NCBI RefSeq assembly: GCF_033723955.1
Contig: NZ_CP137555.1
Coordinates: 931,001 to 995,000, forward strand
Direction: 5' to 3'
Source: Microbulbifer pacificus
GTDB lineage: Bacteria; Pseudomonadota; Gammaproteobacteria; Pseudomonadales; Cellvibrionaceae
DNA: 64,000 bases
In this document: piece by piece, positions 48,383-56,266 of the stretch
Layout of the letters: the number at the start of each line of letters is the position of its first letter
Numbering within the stretch: the first letter of the stretch is position 1
Translations under genes and position numbers: made by a program
The notes under the pieces: model-generated
What the model saw: only the letters and a program-made list of their open reading frames with translations
The model's database searches: none
What the model was told of the DNA's origin: nothing

Positions 48383-49591
48383 TCACACCTCGCCGCCGGC
48401 CGCATGGGCGGAAGCCCAGGCCCACTGAAAATTGAAACCGCCGAGCCAGCCGGTCACGTCGAGCACCTCGCCGACAAAATACAGTCCCGGCTGCTTCATA
48501 CTTTCCATACTGCGCGATGAAACCTCATCGGTATTCACCCCGCCGAGTGTCACTTCCGCGGTGCGGTAGCCTTCGGTGCCCTCGGGAATCAGGCTCCAGG
48601 TCTGCAGTTTTTTGCCCACTTCACGCAGTTCGCTGTCACCGTACTGCTTCAGCGGTTTGCTCTGCAGGCCGTTTCTGTGCAGGAAAAACTGCACCAGTTT
48701 TTTGCTCCAGAACTCGGTCAACAGCGTGTGCAGGAAACTCTCCTGCTTTTTACCGCGCTGCTCCATAAGCCACTCGGGCAAATCCAGTCCAGGAACCAGA
48801 TCGAACTCCACCGGCATGCCCTTTTTCCAGTGGCTGGAAATCTGTAGTACCGAAGGGCCGGAGAGCCCCTTGTGGGTAAACAGCATCTGCTCGTGGAAAC
48901 TGCCTTCACCGCAACTGGCGGTGACCGCCAGTGAGGTTCCCGGCAATTCCTGCTGCCGCTCCAGCGCGCGCTGGTTCAGGGTAAAGGGCACCAGCGCGGC
49001 GCGGGTCGGCACGATACTGTGGCCGAACTGTCGCGCAACGTCGTAGCCAAAACCGGTCGCACCCATGGTGGGGATCGACAAGCCGCCGGTGGCGATCACC
49101 AGGGATTCGCACACTACCTTTCCCAACGACGTGTGCACTTCAAATCCCTTCGCCTTACTCTCATCAGCAACAGGCTCGATACGCTGGATCTCACAGCGGG
49201 TTCGGATCTGGGCTTTCGCCTCGCGGCACTCCGCCAGCAGCAGATCGACGATATCCCGGGACTTGTTGTCGCAGAACAGCTGGCCGAGGGTCTTCTCGTG
49301 GTAGGGGATCCCGTGCTTTTCCACCAGGGCGATGAAGTCCCACTGGGTATAGCGGGCCAGGGCGGATTTACAGAAGTGGGGATTTTCGCTGTAGAAGTTG
49401 TCCGGCGCCGTGTACAGATTGGTGAAATTGCAGCGGCCGCCGCCGGACATCAGGATTTTTTTGCCGACCTTGTTGGCGTGGTCCAGCACCAGCACACTGC
49501 GGCCGCGCTTCCCCGCCACCGAAGCACACATCAGGCCGGCGGCGCCGGCGCCGATGATGAGCACATCGGCCTGGGAGGGGAAGTCTGTCAT
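48383..49591 (-). CDS. BaiN/HI0933 (YhiN)-like flavoprotein
   Basis: The 402-residue protein has an N-terminal FAD motif LIIGAGAAGLMCASVAGKRG (about 10-29), the family hallmark KKILMSGGGRCNFTNL (about 43-58), an inserted domain, and a C-terminal GGVNTDEVSSRSMESMKQPGLYFVGE (about 350-375). The architecture is that of HI0933-family NAD(P)/FAD-dependent oxidoreductases. Only the gut BaiN enzymes have a described activity, on bile acids, so the substrate here is unknown. It ends 9 nt from the small zinc-ribbon gene, suggesting a shared transcript. Confidence 0.88.
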   Translation of the reverse strand: MTDFPSQADVLIIGAGAAGLMCASVAGKRGRSVLVLDHANKVGKKILMSGGGRCNFTNLYTAPDNFYSENPHFCKSALARYTQWDFIALVEKHGIPYHEKTLGQLFCDNKSRDIVDLLLAECREAKAQIRTRCEIQRIEPVADESKAKGFEVHTSLGKVVCESLVIATGGLSIPTMGATGFGYDVARQFGHSIVPTRAALVPFTLNQRALERQQELPGTSLAVTASCGEGSFHEQMLFTHKGLSGPSVLQISSHWKKGMPVEFDLVPGLDLPEWLMEQRGKKQESFLHTLLTEFWSKKLVQFFLHRNGLQSKPLKQYGDSELREVGKKLQTWSLIPEGTEGYRTAEVTLGGVNTDEVSSRSMESMKQPGLYFVGEVLDVTGWLGGFNFQWAWASAHAAGGEV

Positions 49592-49604
49592 AGGTTTTTT
49601 TGCA

Positions 49605-50174
49605 TCAGGTCCGCGGCAGGGTCACGCCGCGCTGGCCCTGGTACTTGCCGCCGCGATCCTTGTAAGACACTTCACAGATCTCATCGGACTCGAAAAACAG
49701 CATCTGAGCCACACCTTCATTGGCGTAGATCTTCGCCGGCAGGTTGGTGGTGTTGGAAAATTCCAGGGTCACATGCCCTTCCCACTCCGGTTCCAGCGGG
49801 GTCACGTTCACGATGATGCCGCAGCGCGCGTAGGTGGACTTGCCCAGGCAGATGGTCAGCACCGAACGCGGGATACGGAAGTACTCCACGGTGCGGGCGA
49901 GCGCGAAGGAGTTCGGCGGAATAATGCAGTAGTCGCCTTCCACATCCACAAAGCTGTCCTGGTCGAACGCCTTGGGGTCAACGGTGGCGGAGTGCACGTT
50001 GGTGAAAATCTTGAACTCGTTGGCGCAGCGCACATCGTAGCCGTAGCTGGAGGTGCCGTAGGAGATCAATCGGTCACCGGACGCCCCGTGGCGTACCTGA
50101 CCCGGCTCGAAGGGCTCGATCATGCCCTCATTTTCAGCCATGCGGCGAATCCACTTGTCGGATTTGATACTCAC
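49605..50174 (-). CDS. dcd: dCTP deaminase
   Basis: The 189-residue trimeric dUTPase-fold enzyme has SYGYDVR (about 43-49), the nucleotide-binding [10 protein letters not shown] (about 110-119) and the catalytic Glu in [15 protein letters not shown] (about 123-137). It deaminates dCTP to dUTP, feeding thymidylate synthesis. The gene ends 13 nt before the flavoprotein gene and probably shares its transcript. It is divergent from the LexA-box-flanked imuA operon. Confidence 0.95.
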   Translation of the reverse strand: MSIKSDKWIRRMAENEGMIEPFEPGQVRHGASGDRLISYGTSSYGYDVRCANEFKIFTNVHSATVDPKAFDQDSFVDVEGDYCIIPPNSFALARTVEYFRIPRSVLTICLGKSTYARCGIIVNVTPLEPEWEGHVTLEFSNTTNLPAKIYANEGVAQMLFFESDEICEVSYKDRGGKYQGQRGVTLPRT

Positions 50175-50329
50175 CCCTGCCCCCTCGGTTTACACAAAAG
50201 TCTGGTCATAAAAAAGAGGCGGAATCATAGCCGTTTTGCCCTGTGCAAAAAAGTGGCAGCCATTGCGACCGCCCCTATCACTTGCCTTCCCATATCACCC
50301 GACCCGCGCTTGCCGCCCCTGGATAAGTA

Positions 50330-50345
50330 CTGTATAAATTACCAG
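50330..50345 (+). promoter_or_regulatory. LexA-box-like site 1 upstream of imuA
   Basis: CTGTATAAATTACCAG fits the CTGT-N8-ACAG SOS box with one mismatch (C for A). It lies 44 bp before the imuA start and is one of two tandem copies. Confidence 0.7.
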
Positions 50346-50351
50346 TAGATA

Positions 50352-50367
50352 CTGTATAGGTAACCAG
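50352..50367 (+). promoter_or_regulatory. LexA-box-like site 2 upstream of imuA
   Basis: CTGTATAGGTAACCAG repeats site 1 with the same single mismatch in the right half. The two sites are 22 bp apart, two helical turns, so LexA dimers could bind the same DNA face and repress the mutasome operon. Confidence 0.7.
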
Positions 50368-50388
50368 TCAAACCCGTTTGAACAGCCC

Positions 50389-51123
50389 ATGCGGAGCGAG
50401 CAGATCGTGAACAACGCCGAAAACTTCATGCAAAACAAGCAGTTAAGTGAACAGGCCGCCAATCAACCCGTGCAGCCGTTGCAACAGCTGCTGACCCGGC
50501 CGGATATCTGGCAACTGGCCAGCCGCCAGCAACAGCCTCGCACCGGTATCAGTACCGGCTATCGCGGTCTCGACGCGCTGCTCGCCAACCACGGCTGGCC
50601 CCGCGGCGCCAGTACCGAGCTGCTGGTCGACAAGGCCGGCATCGGCGAAATCACCCTGATCCTCCCGGCCCTCGCGGAGATGACCCGGCAGAACCGCATG
50701 GTGATCCTGATCAACCCACCGCATATTCCCTACGCGCCGGCACTGGCACAGGCCGGGGTACAGCTGGAGAAACTGCTGCTGCTCCACCCCCGCGGTCAGC
50801 GGGATCAGCTGTGGGCAGCAGAGCAGGCCCTGCAGTCCGGCGCCTGCGGCGCCCTGGTCAGCTGGCAGGGCAAGGACGTGCTGGCAGACAAGGACTTGCG
50901 GCGCCTGCAACTGGCCGCCCGCGAGGGCGACTGCCTGCACTTCCATTTCCGCCCGGGTTCCAGTGCCAACACCCCCTCCCCCGCTGCCCTGCGCCTGCAG
51001 TTGCACAGTGACGGCGAGCAACTGGCTCTGCAGCTGCTGAAGCAACTGAACGGCAAGTCTGGCCAGCGCCTGCACCTGGCCCGCAACCCGGATCTGACCC
51101 GCCGGGATCAGCCACTGCACTGA
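50389..51123 (+). CDS. imuA: Mutasome accessory protein ImuA
   Basis: A 244-residue RecA/SulA-like protein. The core starts around GLDALLANHGWPRGASTELLVDKAGIG (about 57-83), where the P-loop-like segment is degenerate, followed by strands ILINPPHIPYAPAL and the QLAAREGDCLHFHFRPG segment. ImuA supports ImuB and DnaE2 in induced mutagenesis. ATG 50389 is the first start; a GTG at 50407 and an ATG at 50428 are alternatives. It is the first gene of the operon and lies 18 nt before imuB. Confidence 0.88.
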   Translation: MRSEQIVNNAENFMQNKQLSEQAANQPVQPLQQLLTRPDIWQLASRQQQPRTGISTGYRGLDALLANHGWPRGASTELLVDKAGIGEITLILPALAEMTRQNRMVILINPPHIPYAPALAQAGVQLEKLLLLHPRGQRDQLWAAEQALQSGACGALVSWQGKDVLADKDLRRLQLAAREGDCLHFHFRPGSSANTPSPAALRLQLHSDGEQLALQLLKQLNGKSGQRLHLARNPDLTRRDQPLH

Positions 51124-51141
51124 ATCAGGAAGGAATCCACC

Positions 51142-52647
51142 ATGCTCTGGCTCTGTATCCAACTGCCCAAGCTCTCACTGGAAGCCCTCACCCGCGCCCA
51201 CCGCGCCGGTGATACGGCGCCCCTGGCGGTATCCCAGAGCAACCTGATCATCGAAGCCAATTCCGCCGCCAATAGTCACAACATCGAGCCCGGCATCAGT
51301 ATCGCCACGGCCTGCGCTTACTGCCCGGGCCTGCAGCTACTGGAGCGCGATAGCGAGCGGGAAGCGCAGCTGCTGCAACAGCTGGCCCACTGGGCCTACG
51401 GCTTTACTCCGGTGGTCTCCCCCCGCGCCAGCAGCCCCGAGAACAAGGCCCTGAGCGAGGGCCCCGCCTGCCTGTTTCTCGAACTCGGCGGCAGCCTCAA
51501 GGCCCAGGGCGGTCTCGCCCCCTTGCTGCAACAGCTCGGCAAGGAGCTGCACAAGATGCGTATCAGCCACCAGATGGGCCTGGGCCACAGCCCCAGCGCC
51601 GCGCACCTGCTCTGCCAGCTACCGGAGCACCGCCAGTGGCTGGAGCAGACCAAAGTCCCGCCCAGCCCCCAGCAGTGGAAACAGTGGATCAGTTTCGCCC
51701 CCAGCAAACTGCTCGACTGCAACAACAAGGCCATCGCCAAACTCTATGCCTGCGGGATTAAACGAGTCAGCCAGCTGCTCGCCATTCCGCTGTCGGAAGT
51801 GGGCAGCCGCTTCGGGCGCGACTTCATCGACTACCTCGCCCGCCTCAACGGCTCGCGCCCGGACCCGGTACCCAGCTACCAGCCGCCACCGGAATTTCAC
51901 AGCGAACTTTTTTTCCCGAGTCCACTGGATAACAGCGAACAACTGCTGTTCCCCGCCGGTCGCCTGGTGCGGGAGCTGTGCCGCCAGCTGCAGCGGCGCC
52001 AGCTGTACAGCCCGGCGCTGTACTGGGTGCTGGACTACGGCAGTCGCGGAACCGAGGAAGTCAAAGTGGAGCTGTCGCGCCCGCTGTTTGATCCCCAGCG
52101 GCTGATTGCACTGACAAAATTGCAGCTGGAGCGGGTGGAACTGAAAGAGCCGGTACAGGCGCTGGCACTCAAATGCAAACAGCTGCGCCCGCTGGAAACA
52201 AAAGCACTGCGCGAAGATTTTTTCGAAGAGGGCAGCGGCCAGCACGAGAGTTATCAACTGATCGACAAGCTCAAGGCCCGACTCGGCCACCAGGCACTCT
52301 CCGGAATCACCCTCAAGGAGAGCTACCTGCCGGAACAGGCCTGGTCCAGCGCCGACAGTCTCACACTGCAAAGCAAACCACGCGGGCACCAGCTACACCC
52401 GATCAACGCCCCCCGCCCCAGCTGGCTGTTGCCGCGGCCGGACAGAATCCAGCAGCGCGAGCACAAGCTGTTTTACGACGGCGAGCTGCAGTTACTGCAG
52501 GGCCCCGAGCGCGTCGACGGCTACTGGTGGCAACACCACCGCCACGCCCGCGACTACTACATCGCCCGCGGCTCCCAGGGCAGCCTCTACTGGGTGTTTC
52601 AGGATCTGACGTCGGAGGACTGGTTTCTGCATGGGGTTTATTCATAA
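51142..52647 (+). CDS. imuB: ImuB, catalytically inactive Y-family polymerase-like protein
   Basis: The 501-residue protein has a Y-family polymerase fold but lacks the first catalytic Asp; in place of a DMDxF-type motif it reads LCIQLPKLSLEAL. This is diagnostic of ImuB, a hub that recruits DnaE2 and the sliding clamp. The helix-hairpin-helix region is seen in CGIKRVSQLLAIPLSEVGSRFG (about 205-227), and the C-terminal domain ends in the usual WFLHGVYS. The final 17 nt overlap the GIY-YIG gene; the ImuB end itself looks complete. Confidence 0.92.
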   Translation: MLWLCIQLPKLSLEALTRAHRAGDTAPLAVSQSNLIIEANSAANSHNIEPGISIATACAYCPGLQLLERDSEREAQLLQQLAHWAYGFTPVVSPRASSPENKALSEGPACLFLELGGSLKAQGGLAPLLQQLGKELHKMRISHQMGLGHSPSAAHLLCQLPEHRQWLEQTKVPPSPQQWKQWISFAPSKLLDCNNKAIAKLYACGIKRVSQLLAIPLSEVGSRFGRDFIDYLARLNGSRPDPVPSYQPPPEFHSELFFPSPLDNSEQLLFPAGRLVRELCRQLQRRQLYSPALYWVLDYGSRGTEEVKVELSRPLFDPQRLIALTKLQLERVELKEPVQALALKCKQLRPLETKALREDFFEEGSGQHESYQLIDKLKARLGHQALSGITLKESYLPEQAWSSADSLTLQSKPRGHQLHPINAPRPSWLLPRPDRIQQREHKLFYDGELQLLQGPERVDGYWWQHHRHARDYYIARGSQGSLYWVFQDLTSEDWFLHGVYS

Positions 52648-52939
52648 CCAAGCCAAGCAACCCTGTGTCTACCTCCTTGCTAGCCAGCGCAATGGCACGC
52701 TCTATACGGGTGTTACATCGAATTTGATACAGCGTATCTGGCAACACAAAGAAGGCTTTGTAGAGGGATTTACCCTGAAATATGGGATCAAGACTCTAGT
52801 CTGGTTTGAGCTGCACAGTTCTATGGAGCACGCCATTCGGAGAGAGAAGGCCATTAAGAATTGGCGCCGAAGCTGGAAGTTAAACCTGATAGAGAATCAA
52901 AACCCCGATTGGAAAGACCTCTACCACGACCTTATTTAA
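52631..52939 (+). CDS. GIY-YIG endonuclease-like protein inserted in the mutasome operon
   Basis: A 102-residue single-domain GIY-YIG protein (COG2827/YhbQ-like). The signature reads PCVYLLASQRNGTLYTGVTS (residues 11-30). The conserved Arg is in NLIQRIWQHK (R35), the metal-binding Glu in MEHAIRREKAIKNW (E66 or E72), and the late Asn in KLNLIENQNPDWKDLY. All catalytic positions are present, so nuclease activity is plausible. Its ATG overlaps the imuB stop by 17 nt, so it would be co-translated with the SOS operon. It is followed directly by a double-hairpin repeat. It is not a normal part of imuAB-dnaE2 operons and looks inserted. Confidence 0.88.
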   Translation: MGFIHNQAKQPCVYLLASQRNGTLYTGVTSNLIQRIWQHKEGFVEGFTLKYGIKTLVWFELHSSMEHAIRREKAIKNWRRSWKLNLIENQNPDWKDLYHDLI

Positions 52940-52955
52940 TTACATTTCTCATTTC

Positions 52956-53045
52956 CGTCATCCCGGGCTCGACCCGGGATCCAGCAACGGAACCCAAAGT
53001 AACCACTGTGCCCTTTACTGGATACCGGCATTCGCCGGTATGACG
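52956..53045. repeat. Double-hairpin palindromic repeat, intergenic copy (90 bp)
   Basis: The left half (52956-52984) begins CGTCATCCCGGG and ends CCCGGGATCCAG. The right half (53018-53045) begins CTGGATACCGGC and ends GCCGGTATGACG. Each half is a hairpin, and the halves are inverted with respect to each other, so the element starts with CGTCAT and ends with ATGACG. A 33-bp unique core separates them. It ends 19 bp before the dnaE2 start and is the same family as the copy at 55433-55510. Confidence 0.9.
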
Positions 53046-53064
53046 ATTCAGATATTCAACGGTA

Positions 53065-56000
53065 ATGCTGTACGCCGAACTCTTTTGCCAAAGTAATTTC
53101 TCCTTTCTCCAGGGCGCTTCCCACCCGCAGGAGCTGATCAGTACCGCCCACCGACTCGGCTACCGCGCGCTCGCCATTACCGATGAGTGCTCCATGGCCG
53201 GCGTGGTGCGCGCCTACTCCGAGCTGGAAAAATTGAAGGCGGAAGGCAGCCAGCTCAAGCTCATCTGCGGTAGCTTCTTCCGTCTCGCGGACAGCACCCA
53301 ACAGCTGGTCTTATTGGCCCCGAGCAAAGCGGCCTACAGTGAAATCTGCCGCTTGATTTCCACCGCGCGCCTGCGCACAGAGAAAGGCCTGTATCACGCA
53401 AGCCTCGAAGATATTCTCAACCACAGCCAGCACACGTTCTGCCTGTGGCTGCCTGCCGCCACACCCCTGGAAATTCCGCAGGCGCTAAAAGAGCATTTCC
53501 GCCAGCGGCTCTACATCGCCCTCAACAACCGTCTGCAACCGGCACAGAACCTGCGGCAGCAGCAGCTGATCGAATTCGCCCGCGCCCAGAATCTGCCACT
53601 GGTCGCCACCAATGCAGCGCTGATGCACAGCCGCAGTCGCAAGCCGCTGCAGGATGTGCTCAATGCCAGTTACCACAACTGCACGCTGGAAGAACTGGGT
53701 TATCGCCTGGAACAGAACGCCGAACGCTATCTCCGTTCAATCGGTGAGATCGCCAGCCTGTACCCGCGGGATGCCATCGAAAACACCCTCGCCATTGCCG
53801 AGCGCTGCAGTTTCTGCCTCTCCGAGCTGCGCTATCAATACCCCGCGGAGGTACTGCCGGCCGGCAAAAATGCCAGTGCATACCTGCGAGAACTGGTGGA
53901 ACAAGGCATCCAGATTCGCTGGCCCAACGGGCCCGCACCACATATCCAGGAGCAGATAGTCACCGAGCTGGCACTGATTGCGGAGCTGGAATACGAGCAC
54001 TACTTCCTCACCATTCACGACATCGTCCTGTACGCCCGCAGCCAGCACATTCTCTACCAGGGGCGCGGTTCCGCTGCCAACTCAGTGGTGTGCTACTGCC
54101 TGTTCATTACCGAAATCGACCCGCACAAGATCGGCCTGCTGTTCGAGCGCTTTATTTCCCGCGAGCGCAACGAACCGCCGGATATCGACGTGGATTTCGA
54201 ACACGAGCGGCGCGAGGAAATCATCCAGTACATTTACCGGAAATACGGCCGCGAGCGCGCCGGCCTCGCCGCCACCAAAATCACCTACCGCTTCAAAAGC
54301 GCGCTGCGGGATATCGGCAAAGCGCTGGGGCTGAACGCTGCCACCATCGAGCGGCTGCAGGCGGAGCGCACCTGGTGGGACACACTGGAAGACTTCCCCG
54401 CGCAGATACAGAAAGCCGGCATCGACCCCAGCGGCACCGCGGGCAAGATGCTGCCGATCCTGCTGCAACAGATTTACGGATTTCCGCGGCACCTGTCCCA
54501 GCACGTGGGCGGCTTCGTCATCACCCAGCAGCCACTCAGCGAACTGGTGCCGCTGGAAAATGCCGCCATGGAAGACCGCACCATCATCCAGTGGGACAAG
54601 GAAGATATCGAAGACCTGAAATTGATGAAGGTGGATATCCTCGCCCTGGGCATGCTCACAGCCCTGCGCAAGTCACTCACCTATATGGCCCTGTACGGCA
54701 GGAAAATGCGCCTGCAGGACATACCCCCGGACTGCAAGGACACCTACGAAATGATGTGCCGCGCCGACACCGTCGGCGTATTCCAGATCGAGTCCCGCGC
54801 GCAGATGAGTATGTTGCCGCGCCTGCAGCCGCGCACCTTTTACGAACTCACCATCGAAATCGCCATCGTGCGCCCCGGCCCCATTCAGGGCGGCATGGTG
54901 CACCCCTACCTGCGACGCAAACAGAAACAGGAACCGGTGCGCTACCCGCACCAAAATCTGAAGCCGGTGCTGGAGCGCACCCTCGGGGTGCCAATTTTCC
55001 AGGAGCAGGTCATCAAGCTATCGATGGTGGCCGCGGGTTTCAGTGGCGGCGAAGCGGATGAACTGCGCCGCGCCATGGCCAGCTGGGGCAAGAACGGCAA
55101 CCTGCTGGTGTTCCGCGAGAAGCTGGTCAACGGCATGCTCGCCAACGGCTACGAGCGCAGCCTGGCGGAACAGCTGTTCGAACAGATGAAAGGCTTCGGT
55201 GCCTACGGCTTCCCGGAATCCCACTCCGCCAGCTTCGCCCTGCTCGCCTACTTCTCCGCGTGGATCAAACAGCACCACCCGGCCGCCTTCTACTGCGGGC
55301 TGCTGAACAGCCAGCCCATGGGTTTCTACGCGCCCGCGCAGCTGGTGTACGACGCCCAGCGCCATCACGTCAAAGTGCTGCCCATCGACGTGCGCTACAG
55401 CCACTGGCACCACAACCTGGAGTTCTCGTCCTCGTCATCCCGGCGAACGCCGGGATCCAGTCTCCAAACCCCAGACCACCCTCTGGATACCGGCATGCGC
55501 CGGTATGACGAAAGAGGCACACCCAATCTGCGCCTCGGCATGCGCCTGATCCCCTCGCTACAGGAAGCCACCGTAGACAGCATCGTCGGCGCCCGCCAGC
55601 AGTCTCCTTTTATCCACATGCCGGACTTCCACCAGCGCGTGCCCATTTCCGCAGAACAGCGCAGCGCCCTCGCCAGCGCCAACAGTTTTCAGGGCCTATC
55701 ACAAAGCCGCCAGCACACCACTTGGGACACTCTCAGCCAACAGCTGGACCGGCTGGCAAGCCACAGCCATCCCGCAGAAGGCAGCCTGGAGGACAACACC
55801 TACAACGACTACCAGAGCACCGGGCTGACCCTCAACGAACACCCCATCGCCCTGCTGCGCAAACAGCAGCGGTACCGCAATCTGTTGAGAGCCTGCGACC
55901 TGGCCAACTGCCGGGATGGCCAGCCGGTAAAAATCCTCGGCCTCACCACCTGCCGGCAGCGGCCGGGCAGCGCCGCCGGCGTGATGTTTTTAACCCTGGA

Positions 56001-56214
56001 GGATGAAACCGGCGTGGTGAATGTGGTGCTGTGGGAACAGGTGCAGAAACGCTACCGGGCGGAAATAAAGGGCGGAAATATCCTGCTGATCGAGGGGCTG
56101 CTGCAGATCAGCACCAGCCCCGGGGAACAACAGTATTCGGTAATCCATCTTGTGGGGCAGAGGTTACGCTGCCTGGAATGGGGAGAAATTCAGAGTGTCC
56201 GCAGTTTTCATTAA
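53065..56214 (+). CDS. dnaE2: Error-prone DNA polymerase DnaE2 (with an inserted repeat)
   Basis: The 1049-residue C-family polymerase has an N-terminal PHP domain (YAELFCQSNFSFLQGAS at the start, ALAITDECSMAGVVRAY). The polymerase active site carries PPDIDVDFEHERREEII (about 371-387), followed by KITYRFKSALRDIGKALG. The thumb/fingers region has GFGAYGFPESHSASFALLAY, and the C-terminal OB fold has VMFLTLEDETGVVNVVLW. Residues 790-815 are encoded by a 78-bp palindromic repeat inserted in frame where homologues have a short turn. Otherwise the gene appears intact. It is the third mutasome gene, required for SOS mutagenesis with ImuA and ImuB. Confidence 0.93.
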   Translation: MLYAELFCQSNFSFLQGASHPQELISTAHRLGYRALAITDECSMAGVVRAYSELEKLKAEGSQLKLICGSFFRLADSTQQLVLLAPSKAAYSEICRLISTARLRTEKGLYHASLEDILNHSQHTFCLWLPAATPLEIPQALKEHFRQRLYIALNNRLQPAQNLRQQQLIEFARAQNLPLVATNAALMHSRSRKPLQDVLNASYHNCTLEELGYRLEQNAERYLRSIGEIASLYPRDAIENTLAIAERCSFCLSELRYQYPAEVLPAGKNASAYLRELVEQGIQIRWPNGPAPHIQEQIVTELALIAELEYEHYFLTIHDIVLYARSQHILYQGRGSAANSVVCYCLFITEIDPHKIGLLFERFISRERNEPPDIDVDFEHERREEIIQYIYRKYGRERAGLAATKITYRFKSALRDIGKALGLNAATIERLQAERTWWDTLEDFPAQIQKAGIDPSGTAGKMLPILLQQIYGFPRHLSQHVGGFVITQQPLSELVPLENAAMEDRTIIQWDKEDIEDLKLMKVDILALGMLTALRKSLTYMALYGRKMRLQDIPPDCKDTYEMMCRADTVGVFQIESRAQMSMLPRLQPRTFYELTIEIAIVRPGPIQGGMVHPYLRRKQKQEPVRYPHQNLKPVLERTLGVPIFQEQVIKLSMVAAGFSGGEADELRRAMASWGKNGNLLVFREKLVNGMLANGYERSLAEQLFEQMKGFGAYGFPESHSASFALLAYFSAWIKQHHPAAFYCGLLNSQPMGFYAPAQLVYDAQRHHVKVLPIDVRYSHWHHNLEFSSSSSRRTPGSSLQTPDHPLDTGMRRYDERGTPNLRLGMRLIPSLQEATVDSIVGARQQSPFIHMPDFHQRVPISAEQRSALASANSFQGLSQSRQHTTWDTLSQQLDRLASHSHPAEGSLEDNTYNDYQSTGLTLNEHPIALLRKQQRYRNLLRACDLANCRDGQPVKILGLTTCRQRPGSAAGVMFLTLEDETGVVNVVLWEQVQKRYRAEIKGGNILLIEGLLQISTSPGEQQYSVIHLVGQRLRCLEWGEIQSVRSFH
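55433..55510. repeat. Double-hairpin palindromic repeat, copy inside dnaE2 (78 bp)
   Basis: The left half (55433-55460) is CGTCATCCCGGC...GCCGGGATCCAG and the right half (55483-55510) is CTGGATACCGGC...GCCGGTATGACG. The right half differs from the intergenic copy at one base out of 28. The core is 22 bp and unrelated. The length, 78 bp, is a multiple of three, and the inserted frame has no stop, so dnaE2 stays open. Confidence 0.92.
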
Positions 56215-56266
56215 CTTAAACGCACTCAAACACGCCCCACACTCCCCAACCGTAGTGCAACAAGTG

